A stretch of 64,000 nt of DNA, taken from Geomonas oryzisoli. GTDB lineage: Bacteria; Desulfobacterota; Desulfuromonadia; Geobacterales; Geobacteraceae. A program made the translations under genes and the position numbers. Positions 1 through 8,745 of the stretch are shown one piece after another. The stretch is taken from NCBI RefSeq assembly GCF_018986915.1, contig NZ_CP076723.1, positions 1,707,501 through 1,771,500 on the forward strand, given 5' to 3'. Under the pieces are notes generated by a model. The model saw only the letters and a program-made list of their open reading frames with translations, was not told the DNA's origin and searched no databases. Position 1 is the stretch's first letter; each line of letters begins with the position of its first letter.

Positions 1-123
1 CAGCCTTACACGTTCCTGTACGTGCCCGACGCGCTGCCGGTGGTGACCTCGAGGATCAAGGGGATAGAGCCCGCGCCTGCAGGGATAATGCACAACTTCA
101 TCAAGTGGTATGTGGAACAGTGA
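1..123 (+). CDS. C-terminal fragment of peptide ABC transporter substrate-binding protein (partial)
   Basis: The frame is open from base 1 and gives 40 residues ending in a TGA stop at 121-123 (ending YVEQ). The last residues (LPVVTSRIKGIEPAPAGI followed by a short amphipathic end) resemble the C-terminus of family 5 extracellular solute-binding proteins such as DppA/OppA, which often end in a 'gi.p.p.G' segment. Two DppB/DppC-type permeases follow downstream, so this is most likely the periplasmic substrate-binding subunit of the same importer. The start lies outside the window, so signal peptide and length cannot be judged. Confidence 0.7.
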   Translation, partial: QPYTFLYVPDALPVVTSRIKGIEPAPAGIMHNFIKWYVEQ

Positions 124-124
124 G

Positions 125-156
125 CAATTGACAATTGACAATGGACAATTGACAAC
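125..156. repeat. Solo heptamer array (CAATTGA units)
   Basis: Four tandem 7-bp units CAATTGA, CAATTGA, CAATGGA, CAATTGA plus CAAC lie directly after the stop of the substrate-binding protein gene. The first 21 bp match the left arm of the element at 21338-21488, including the variant third unit. No inverted partner array is visible before the next gene at 276. The rest of 157-275 holds nothing else I recognise. Confidence 0.75.
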
Positions 157-275
157 GGTTTGCAGCAGCGCCGCCTGGAGCGGTGCACGATACGTGAGCT
201 GAGGCACAGACATACAACCGGCCTGCCGCTGCTAATGACATAGCGCGGCGGGCTCATGCAACACTTCAGACAACT

Positions 276-1256
276 ATGGCCAACTACCTGATCAAAAGGA
301 TACTCATGCTGGTCCCGCTCCTCCTGGGGATCACGCTGATCACCTTCACGGTGATCCATCTCGCGCCGGGGGAACCGGTGGAGATGGCGACCGCCATGAG
401 CCCCAAGGCCTCGGCCGCGACTCGGGCCCGGTTGCGCGAGTTCTACGGGCTGGACAAGCCGCTGCACGTGCAGTACGGGATGTGGCTCTCCAACCTCTCG
501 CGGCTGGACTTCGGCCGCTCCTTCGCGCCGGACAACCGCCCGGTCCTGGACAAGATCAAGGAAAGGATCCCGATCACCATCTCGCTCAACGTGATCGCCC
601 TGATTCTCGAGTTCGGCCTGGCGCTCCCCATCGGGATCATGGCGGCGGTGCACCGGGACACGTTGCTGGACCGCGCCATCTCCGTCTTCGTTTTCGTCGG
701 TTTCGCGGTGCCGACCTTCTGGCTGGCGCTTTTGTGCATGTACCTGTTCGGGGTGAAGCTCGGCTGGCTCCCCATCTCGGGGATCCACTCGCTGGGTAGC
801 GACCAGTGGTCCTTCTTCTGGCGCAGCGCGGACCTGGCGAGGCACCTGGTGCTCCCCGTTTCGATCGCCACCTTCGGGAGCCTCGCGGGGCTTTCGCGCT
901 ACATGCGTTCCACGATGATCGAGGTCCTGTCGCAGGACTACATCACCACCGCCCGGGCCAAAGGGGTGAGGGAGCGGGTGGTGATCTACCGGCACGCCCT
1001 CAAGAATGCGCTCCTTCCGGTGATCACGCTGCTCGGCTTCTCGCTTCCGGCTCTCATCGGCGGCAGCGTCATCTTCGAGACCATCTTCTCGATTCCCGGC
1101 ATGGGGCAGCTCTTCTACCAGGGGGTGATGGCGCGCGACTACCCGCTGGTAATGGGGATCCTGGTGATCGGCGCCTGCCTCACCCTGATCGGCAACCTGC
1201 TCGCCGACCTCTGCTACGCCCTGGCCGATCCGCGCATCAGGCACGGGAGGGGATGA
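276..1256 (+). CDS. dppB: Peptide ABC transporter permease, DppB/OppB family
   Basis: Inner-membrane permease of an oligopeptide/dipeptide importer, 326 aa, the usual length for DppB. It begins with a typical cytoplasmic-to-membrane helix (residues 5-28) and has about six membrane segments. The binding-protein-dependent transport signature (EAA loop) is at about residues 221-250, with DYITTARAKGV followed by ALKNALLP, which contacts the ATPase subunits. The N-terminal 'LAPGEP' segment is typical of the family. It sits between the substrate-binding protein tail and a DppC-type permease, so the three form one transporter operon; the ATPase genes are not in the window. The substrate could be peptides, nickel or another small ligand; the sequence does not decide it. 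Confidence 0.9.
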   Translation: MANYLIKRILMLVPLLLGITLITFTVIHLAPGEPVEMATAMSPKASAATRARLREFYGLDKPLHVQYGMWLSNLSRLDFGRSFAPDNRPVLDKIKERIPITISLNVIALILEFGLALPIGIMAAVHRDTLLDRAISVFVFVGFAVPTFWLALLCMYLFGVKLGWLPISGIHSLGSDQWSFFWRSADLARHLVLPVSIATFGSLAGLSRYMRSTMIEVLSQDYITTARAKGVRERVVIYRHALKNALLPVITLLGFSLPALIGGSVIFETIFSIPGMGQLFYQGVMARDYPLVMGILVIGACLTLIGNLLADLCYALADPRIRHGRG

Positions 1257-1263
1257 TGAGAGG

Positions 1264-1282
1264 CAGGTCGAGGTCGAGGTCG
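1264..1282. repeat. Short direct repeat (GGTCGA units) between dppB and dppC
   Basis: The 60-bp gap between the two permease genes contains three direct copies of the hexamer GGTCGA. It is too short to be a regulatory array and may simply be slippage-prone sequence. Confidence 0.5.
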
Positions 1283-1316
1283 AATAACTGGCAGCATTCA
1301 GCAGTTCGGGGGCGCC

Positions 1317-2168
1317 ATGCGTGACCAGGTGAGCAGTCCGTTCCGGGAGTTCTGGGAGCGCTTCACCGGCAACCGTTTCGCGACGGCGGGGCTGGTGGTG
1401 ATCGTGGCGCTGTTCGTGCTGTCGATGGCGGCCGCAGTGGTGACGCCCTACAGCCCCGATACCATCGATGCGTGGCACGTACTGCTGCCTCCGTCCGGAA
1501 GCCACTGGTTCGGGACCGATGAACTGGGGCGTGACGTTTTCACACGTGTCGTGTACGGCGCCCGGGTATCGCTCAAGGTCGGTTTCGTCGCGGTCGGCAT
1601 TGCGGTTGTGATCGGGACGGTGATCGGTCTCTTCGCCGGCTTTTACGGCGGCTGGATCGACTCGGTCCTGATGCGGCTGGTCGACATCATGCTCTGCTTC
1701 CCGACCTTCTTCCTGATCCTCGCCGTGATCGCCATGCTGGAGCCTTCCATCTGGTACATCATGGTCATCATCGGGCTTACCGGCTGGATGGGGGTGGCGC
1801 GACTGGTGCGTGCCGAGGTGCTCTCGCTGAAGAGCCGGGATTTCATACTGGCGGCGCGGGTTCTGGGGGCGTCGGATCTGCGCATCATCTTCCGGCACAT
1901 CCTGCCCAACGCGCTGTCGCCGGTGCTGGTTTCCGCGACGCTCGGGGTGGCCGGCGCCATCCTGACCGAGTCGGCGCTGTCGTTTTTAGGGATAGGCGTG
2001 CAGCCGCCGACGCCGAGCTGGGGCAACATCCTGACCTCGGGCAAGGATTACATCGAGTTCGCCTGGTGGTTGTCACTGTTCCCGGGTGTGGCCATCCTGG
2101 TGACGGTGCTTTCCTACAACCTGGTAGGGGAGGGGATACGGGACGCGCTGGACCCGAGACGGCAGTAA
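1317..2168 (+). CDS. dppC: Peptide ABC transporter permease, DppC/OppC family
   Basis: Second inner-membrane permease of the importer, 283 aa. The OppC_N-type segment (residues about 10-40) carries the first helix. The family motif HWFGTDELGRDVFTRVVYGAR spans residues 63-83, and the EAA loop is at about residues 175-200 (SRDFILAARVLGAS, then HILPNALSP). It would pair with the preceding DppB-type protein to form the membrane channel. The ATG at 1317 is preceded only by a weak G-rich ribosome site. Translation may partly depend on dppB, 60 bp upstream. The genes that follow are unrelated, so the transporter operon probably ends here. Confidence 0.9.
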   Translation: MRDQVSSPFREFWERFTGNRFATAGLVVIVALFVLSMAAAVVTPYSPDTIDAWHVLLPPSGSHWFGTDELGRDVFTRVVYGARVSLKVGFVAVGIAVVIGTVIGLFAGFYGGWIDSVLMRLVDIMLCFPTFFLILAVIAMLEPSIWYIMVIIGLTGWMGVARLVRAEVLSLKSRDFILAARVLGASDLRIIFRHILPNALSPVLVSATLGVAGAILTESALSFLGIGVQPPTPSWGNILTSGKDYIEFAWWLSLFPGVAILVTVLSYNLVGEGIRDALDPRRQ

Positions 2169-2180
2169 GAGGCAGAAACC

Positions 2181-2353
2181 GTTCAATGTTCAACGTTCAA
2201 CGTTCCGGCCTTTGAACTGGCTGTTGGGAGGGCGTCTTGACGGCTTCTTCAGTGCAGGTGGCCTGGAAGCTGACACCCGGTGCGGGCGCTATCACGGTGA
2301 GGTTGCAGGAATCGGAGGCGCCCGCTGAACGTTGAACATTGAACGTTGAACAT
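2181..2353. repeat. Array-bounded inverted-repeat element A (GTTCAAC heptamers)
   Basis: Left arm 2181-2205 is made of tandem heptamers GTTCAAT, GTTCAAC, GTTCAAC plus GTTC. Right arm 2327-2353 is the inverted counterpart built of TTGAAC-type units; the arms match at 23 of 25 positions. The 121-bp core is GC-rich and contains a complementary pair GGGCG (2230-2234) and CGCCC (2319-2323), so the whole element could fold as one long stem. It has no ORF and no clear target-site duplication. It ends about 20 bp before the start of the gene at 2375. Confidence 0.75.
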
Positions 2354-2374
2354 CTTTTAAGACAAGAGGATTCC

Positions 2375-2887
2375 ATGGCTGAACTTTGCGAAGAGGCATT
2401 CGACGTGCTGAAGGTTGATAAAAGGGATTACGTGCCGACGACTCTCGAGGACGAGGTGCGGGTGGATAAGCTGGTGAGCGACCTGCTGCACCGGTTCTAC
2501 GAGGAGATACAACAAACGGGGATGACGCCGGAACAGGCGACGGCTTTGGCCGGCGCGGCGGATTACTTCACCCGCGATTTCGTGGTCTCCATCAAGGGGC
2601 GCAGCATCTTCGACGAGCGTCCGGGGATCGTGCGCCAGTTCGCCGGCAACTGGTACATCGTCAACACCATGGAACCGCTGGCTTCCGAGATCGACGGGTA
2701 CCTGGCCGGGATCCGCGAGTTCTACCGCTTCCTCTACGGCCACCAGCTCATCTCGCTCAAGTTCCTCCAGGCCATCGAGGCGGAATGCTCGCAACTGGAT
2801 TACTACGCCGGGCGCATCGAGTCGTTCTGGGATATCGTGGGGGACGGCTACAACGCCTGGGAGCGGGAGTGCACGCTTAAGGACTAG
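2375..2887 (+). CDS. Conserved hypothetical protein, alpha-helical
   Basis: A 170-aa acidic, probably all-helical soluble protein that I cannot place in a named family. I chose ATG 2375 because AGAGGA lies just upstream; an in-frame ATG at 2339 would start inside the repeat element. There is no signal peptide, membrane segment or recognisable catalytic motif. The middle (about residues 50-110) has an FTRDFVVSIKGRSIFDERPG stretch, and the C-terminal half is rich in aromatic residues. It is flanked on both sides by repeat DNA and has no operon partner, so context gives no function. Codon use looks native. Confidence 0.75.
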   Translation: MAELCEEAFDVLKVDKRDYVPTTLEDEVRVDKLVSDLLHRFYEEIQQTGMTPEQATALAGAADYFTRDFVVSIKGRSIFDERPGIVRQFAGNWYIVNTMEPLASEIDGYLAGIREFYRFLYGHQLISLKFLQAIEAECSQLDYYAGRIESFWDIVGDGYNAWERECTLKD

Positions 2888-2900
2888 AGAGGCGAAAAAC

Positions 2901-2928
2901 GTTCTAGGTTCTACGTTCTATGTTCTAC
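2901..2928. repeat. Solo heptamer array (GTTCTAN units)
   Basis: Four exact tandem heptamers GTTCTAG, GTTCTAC, GTTCTAT, GTTCTAC sit 13 bp after the hypothetical gene. They resemble the GTTCAAC units of the element at 2181-2353 with one base changed. No inverted partner lies downstream. Confidence 0.7.
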
Positions 2929-2996
2929 GTTGAAAAACTCGGTTGGGGCAGGTGGGGCGCTGCTGGAGAGGCTGCGACAGTAGGGCCGCTTGGGCT

Positions 2997-3016
2997 GGGC
3001 GAATGATCATTCGCCC
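2997..3016. repeat. REP-like perfect palindrome, family 1
   Basis: A perfect 20-bp palindrome (GGGCGAATGA and its exact complement) followed by CTAC. A second copy with a 4-bp spacer lies at 3075-3098, and further copies are at 11314-11330 (half) and 13598-13617. All are intergenic. Confidence 0.8.
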
Positions 3017-3074
3017 CTACGACCCGACCTGTCTGGTGGGCGTAATCCGCCTGAATCATGAACGTATCACCTGT

Positions 3075-3098
3075 AGGGGCGAATAATCATTCGCCCCT
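3075..3098. repeat. REP-like palindrome, family 1, second copy
   Basis: AGGGGCGAAT and its complement around AATC, preceded by CTGT. With the copy at 2997-3016 it forms a pair 60 bp apart in the 279-bp gap before tilS. No gene or clear promoter is visible in that gap. Confidence 0.8.
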
Positions 3099-3166
3099 GC
3101 TCTGTTCCACCCCTTCGCAGCACTTCGCTACCTTGCCGCAGCCCACCATACAGGAGCCGTTACCGC

Positions 3167-4543
3167 TTGAAAGACCTCGTCGCCAACGTCCGCTCGCAAG
3201 ATCTGTTCTCCCCCGGTGAAACCGTCGTCGTGGCAGTCTCCGGCGGGGCCGATTCGGTGGCGCTCCTCGACATCCTGTCCCGGCTCGAGATCGAGGGGCT
3301 CAAGCTGATCGTCGCCCACTTGAACCACTGCCTGCGCGGCACTCATTCAGATGACGACGAGAAGTTCGTCGCGGACCTCGCCACTGGCTACCGTCTCCCC
3401 TTTGTTGCCATCCGGGTCGATGTCGCTTCGTTTGCCACGGCCGAGGGGCTTTCGCTCGAGGACGCGGGACGCCAGGCGCGCTACGCCTTTTTCCACGAGG
3501 TGGCCAGGCGCCGAGGCGCGACCGGGATCGCGGTCGCTCACCACCTGGACGACCAGGCGGAGACGGTCCTGATCCGCCTGCTGCGCGGTGCCGGTGCCAC
3601 CGGGCTCAGCGCCATGAAGGCAAGCGGCGCCAACCTTGTGAAACGCCCGCTGCTCAAGGTGGGCCGGGAAGATATTGAGCGGTACTTGAAGGAGCGCGGC
3701 TTAACCTGGCGAACCGATGAAAGTAACTCCGATACCACCATCCTGCGCAACAGCATCCGCCATGAGCTGATCCCCGTCCTGAAGAAATACAATCCCAAGG
3801 TCACCGAACGGCTCGCGGCCACGGCGGAAATACTCGCGGCGGACGAGGAACTCCTGGATCACCTTACCGCCGGCGCCTTCGACCGGCTCGCCTCATCGGT
3901 AGACGATGAAGTGAGCTTCGGCATCAAGGCCCTGCTTCAGGAACACCGGGGACTGCGCCTGCGTCTTTACCGCCACGGGCTGAACGAACTGCGCGGGGAC
4001 CTGAGGTGCATTGCGCTAACACACCTGGAAGCCATCGATCGCCTCGCCGGCTCCAGTCGGCCCAATGCCCGCTTGAAGCTTCCGGGCGACCTGCGCGTGA
4101 AGCGCTGCTACGACAGGCTGAGCTTTACCTGCGCCGAGCCTTCGGTTCCGAGGCCGTGGGAACTGGTCGTGCCGGGGGAGGGGAGCTATCCGCTGGAAAA
4201 CGGGATGACGCTCACGGTGCGCCGGGTGCCGCCTCCGGAAGATCCGGCCACCGGCTCCAGAAAGATCGCCTACCTCTCGGAGGATGCGGCGCCTTTCCCC
4301 TGGCTGGTGCGCCCGTTCAGCGCCGGCGACCGCTTTACGCCGCTGGGAATGACCGGATCGCAGAAGGTGAAGGAGTTGTTCATCAACGAAAAGCTACCTC
4401 TTCATGAACGTGGCCGCGTGCCGCTTGTTTTCAGCAACGGAGAGATCGTCTGGGTTGCCGGTATGCGTATCGGTGAGAGAGCACGGGTAACTTCCAAGAC
4501 TGGCGCGGTTTTGCGGGTCGAAATTCTTGAAATTACACCTTAA
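3167..4543 (+). CDS. tilS: tRNA(Ile)-lysidine synthetase
   Basis: ATP-dependent enzyme that converts the wobble cytidine of the CAU-anticodon isoleucine tRNA to lysidine, changing both codon and amino-acid identity; essential and cytoplasmic. The PP-loop SGGADS is at residues 25-30. It is followed by the N-type ATP pyrophosphatase core, a middle substrate-binding region and a C-terminal TilS domain (about residues 370-450). Length 458 aa is normal. The start is TTG at 3167 with AGGAG ending 10 nt upstream; no ATG gives a full PP-loop domain. It precedes ftsH, an order common in many bacteria. Confidence 0.93.
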   Translation: MKDLVANVRSQDLFSPGETVVVAVSGGADSVALLDILSRLEIEGLKLIVAHLNHCLRGTHSDDDEKFVADLATGYRLPFVAIRVDVASFATAEGLSLEDAGRQARYAFFHEVARRRGATGIAVAHHLDDQAETVLIRLLRGAGATGLSAMKASGANLVKRPLLKVGREDIERYLKERGLTWRTDESNSDTTILRNSIRHELIPVLKKYNPKVTERLAATAEILAADEELLDHLTAGAFDRLASSVDDEVSFGIKALLQEHRGLRLRLYRHGLNELRGDLRCIALTHLEAIDRLAGSSRPNARLKLPGDLRVKRCYDRLSFTCAEPSVPRPWELVVPGEGSYPLENGMTLTVRRVPPPEDPATGSRKIAYLSEDAAPFPWLVRPFSAGDRFTPLGMTGSQKVKELFINEKLPLHERGRVPLVFSNGEIVWVAGMRIGERARVTSKTGAVLRVEILEITP

Positions 4544-4661
4544 AGCTCTTGTCAACCTGCACCCTTTATGGTAATCCTTTTTACTCATTTGAACGCTTTT
4601 TTCTTCATTCTCATAAGGAAGCCGGCATAGGCGACCGTTCAACCAAGCAGCACGCTTTCTG

Positions 4662-4671
4662 TGTCATGACA
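4662..4671. promoter_or_regulatory. Small palindrome upstream of ftsH
   Basis: TGTCATGACA is a perfect 10-bp palindrome in the 179-bp tilS-ftsH gap, 52 bp before the ftsH start. It could be an operator half-site, but no convincing -35/-10 pair or heat-shock promoter was found around it. Confidence 0.25.
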
Positions 4672-4722
4672 AAGTCATTGCAGATTGAGTGTTTGCAGCA
4701 TACCGATTGATCGGGAGGAAAC

Positions 4723-6560
<1,838 letters not shown>

Positions 6561-6561
<1 letters not shown>

Positions 6562-7394
6562 TGACGGCAAAGACGTGGGAACTTTCCCGACGTACCCTGT
6601 CCCTGGAGCGTCCGCAGATCATGGGCATCTTGAACGTGACTCCGGACTCCTTCTCGGACGGGGGGCGCTTCTTCTCCCTGGAGGCCGCAGTTGAGCGGGC
6701 CTGCGATCTGGAGCGGGAGGGTGCCGACATCATCGATATCGGGGGCGAAAGCACCCGGCCCAATGCTCCGGCGGTCAGCCTGCAGGAGGAACTGGACCGG
6801 GTGCTTCCCGTTATAGAGGCGCTCAGGGGACGGATCACCGTTCCCATCTCCATCGACACCTATAAGGCCGGGGTCGCCAAGGCGGCCTGCGCCGCCGGGG
6901 CCGAAATCGTGAACGACGTCACCGGTCTCATGTTCGATCCGGAGATGCCCGCCGTCGCGGCCGCAGCCGATGCCGGCGTCGTGGTGATGCACACCCGGGG
7001 CATGCCCGACACCATGCAGAAGGACACGGGCTACGACGACCTGATCGCGGACGTGAAAGAATATCTGGCCGGTTCCATTGCGCTGGCCAGGAAGGCGGGA
7101 CTCCCCGAAAAGCGGATAGCGATCGACCCGGGGCTCGGCTTCGGCAAGAGCGTCCAGGGCAACCTGGAACTGATCAAGCGGCTGGAGGAATTCCTGCCGC
7201 TGGGACGCCCCATCCTGGTGGGACCTTCCCGCAAGTCCTTCGTTGGCGCCATTACCGGCCGGGACGGGGGAGAAAGGATTTTCGGCACCGCTGCCGCGGT
7301 CGCTATGTCGATCGTGCACGGGGCCACCATAGTACGGGTGCATGACGTGGCAGCCATGAGGGACGTCGTCTTGATGACGCGGGCGCTCATGTAG
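6561..7394 (+). CDS. folP: Dihydropteroate synthase
   Basis: Condenses p-aminobenzoate with dihydropterin pyrophosphate in folate synthesis; the target of sulfonamides. Both DHPS signatures are present near the N-terminus: MGILNVTPDSFSDGG and DIIDIGGESTRP. The C-terminal KSFVG and RVHDV motifs complete the TIM barrel. About 277 aa, the usual length. ATG 6561 overlaps the ftsH stop (ATGA); the GTG at 6558 is an alternative giving one more residue. It lies between ftsH and cdaA on the same strand. Confidence 0.95.
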
Positions 7395-7432
7395 GCCGCG
7401 GCCCGAAAACCGGAAGCGCAGCTTCCCGACCG

Positions 7433-8197
7433 GTGCGGATGAACTCATTCCTGCAAAACATAGGCATACTGCGGGACCTCCTGGACCTGTCGCTCGCAAT
7501 TCTGATCGTCTCCAGGCTGGCGCGACTGCTCAAGGGAGTGCTCGCGCTGCGCATCCTCGCCATCCTTTCGGTCCTCGTTGCCCTGCACCTTCTGGCGCGC
7601 TTCTTCTCCCTGCAGACCGTCCGTCTCATCGTCGACCTCATCCTGGCCTCGTCCGTGGTGGGGCTCGCGGTCATCTTCCAGACCGACATCCGCAGGGCGT
7701 TCGCGACGCTGGCGAGAAGCCGCACCGAGAAGGACGTCGAGATGTCGGACGTCATCGACGAACTGGTCTTCGCGGTCGCGGGGCTGGCCCAGAAGAAGAT
7801 CGGGGCGCTCATCGTGATCGAGCGGGCCATCTCGGTGGACAGCTACCTGGCGGTCGGAACCGACATCGACGCCAAGGTCACCAGCGAGCTGATTTCGTCG
7901 ATCTTTTTGCCGTACTCGCCCATCCATGACGGTGCGGTGATCATCCAGCACGGCAAGCTGACGAAGGCGGGGTGTTTCCTGCCGCTCACCCAGAACCTGG
8001 AGGTCAGCAAGAGCCTGGGGACCCGGCACCGGGCGGCCATTGGGCTCACCGAACTGGTTGACGCCGTGGTCGTGGTCGTTTCCGAGGAGACCGGCACCGC
8101 CTCCGTGATCGTGGGGGGCAAGAAGACCGATGTCATCGACATGCCCTCCTTGGGCAAGACCCTGAGAAGGCTGGTTGAGCCGAGGTGGCTTAAATGA
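7433..8197 (+). CDS. cdaA: Membrane diadenylate cyclase (c-di-AMP synthase), CdaA type
   Basis: Makes cyclic di-AMP from two ATP. The 254-aa protein has three N-terminal membrane helices (about residues 14-30, 35-53, 63-80) and a DisA_N/DAC domain with both diagnostic motifs: DGA at 166-168 in SPIHDGAVII and RHR at 198-200 in GTRHRAAIGL. Length and layout match CdaA. The frame opens at GTG 7433, with an ATG six bases later; neither has a strong ribosome site. It overlaps the YbbR-domain gene by four bases and precedes glmM, the conserved cdaA-cdaR-glmM order that ties c-di-AMP to cell-wall precursor synthesis. Confidence 0.93.
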   Translation: MRMNSFLQNIGILRDLLDLSLAILIVSRLARLLKGVLALRILAILSVLVALHLLARFFSLQTVRLIVDLILASSVVGLAVIFQTDIRRAFATLARSRTEKDVEMSDVIDELVFAVAGLAQKKIGALIVIERAISVDSYLAVGTDIDAKVTSELISSIFLPYSPIHDGAVIIQHGKLTKAGCFLPLTQNLEVSKSLGTRHRAAIGLTELVDAVVVVVSEETGTASVIVGGKKTDVIDMPSLGKTLRRLVEPRWLK

Positions 8198-8586
8198 CGA
8201 CGCATGTCAAGGGACGCGAATGGCTCAAGGGGGTGAAGGTCCTCTCGGTGCTTCTGGCCGTGCTGATCTGGCTGAGCGTGATCCTGGAGCGGCCCGGGGA
8301 GATGCTGCTCACGGTCCCCGTGGTGCTGGAGCGGATGCCGCACGGGTTGCAGTTGGACGGTGCGGCTCCCGCCGAGGCCGAGGTGGTCGTGTCGGGGCCG
8401 CGCATTCTGCTCTTTCTGCTCCCCTTCCACCAGACCAGGTGCGGTATCGACTTAGCCGGTGCCCAGCCCGGGCAGCAGCAGGTATCGCTGAAAGAGGCAG
8501 AATTCAACCTTGATGCGGAGATCAAGGTGATGCACGTAGCGCCGGCTACGGCGAGCATAACCTTGGCAACGAAAGAAACCAGGTGA
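8194..8586 (+). CDS. cdaR: YbbR-domain regulator of CdaA
   Basis: A 130-aa membrane-anchored protein: short basic N-terminus, one helix at about residues 10-28 (VKVLSVLLAVLIWLSVI), then one extracytoplasmic YbbR-like domain. Firmicute CdaR has several YbbR domains; this one has only one, as is common in short homologues. In the known system CdaR binds and modulates CdaA. The ATG overlaps the cdaA stop by four bases, so they are co-translated. The exact direction of regulation here cannot be inferred. Confidence 0.85.
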   Translation: MTTHVKGREWLKGVKVLSVLLAVLIWLSVILERPGEMLLTVPVVLERMPHGLQLDGAAPAEAEVVVSGPRILLFLLPFHQTRCGIDLAGAQPGQQQVSLKEAEFNLDAEIKVMHVAPATASITLATKETR

Positions 8587-8604
8587 TGTAGCTACCAATG
8601 CGCA

Positions 8605-8715
8605 TCCTCCCCCTCCCTTGACGGGAGGGGGCAGGGGGGTGGGTGAAGCTGCCAGCAGCGATGAAGGTGGCTGATTCCCCCACCCCCTAACCCCCTCCCG
8701 CAAGGGGAGGGGGGA
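8605..8715. repeat. GC-rich double-hairpin element before glmM
   Basis: Two hairpins, CCCCCTCCC/GGGAGGGGG at 8609-8632 and CCCCTCCC/GGGGAGGGG near 8691-8712, are themselves inverted relative to each other (including the CCCACCCCCT stretch) around a core of about 35 bp. The structure fills most of the cdaR-glmM gap. A related half copy is at 11245-11276. No T-tract follows, so it is a repeat rather than a clear terminator. Confidence 0.7.
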
Positions 8716-8745
8716 CATAGACAGACTAATTTACGAGGTGAAGTG

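Noticed and set aside
6-1898. 630-codon frame on the minus strand over dppB/dppC
   Set aside because: Covers two clear permease genes and the gap between them; low-complexity Arg/Asp/Glu/His-rich translation typical of GC-rich antisense frames.
2181-2353. Insertion sequence or MITE with target-site duplication
   Set aside because: No transposase frame, and no flanking direct repeat could be matched by eye; kept as a repeat element only.
4521-4580. Sigma-32 heat-shock promoter for ftsH
   Set aside because: CTTGAAA is present at 4526-4532 but the required CCCCAT-type -10 box is not at a usable distance.
8605-8715. Intrinsic terminator between cdaR and glmM
   Set aside because: Strong hairpins but no T-tract, and glmM normally belongs to the same operon.
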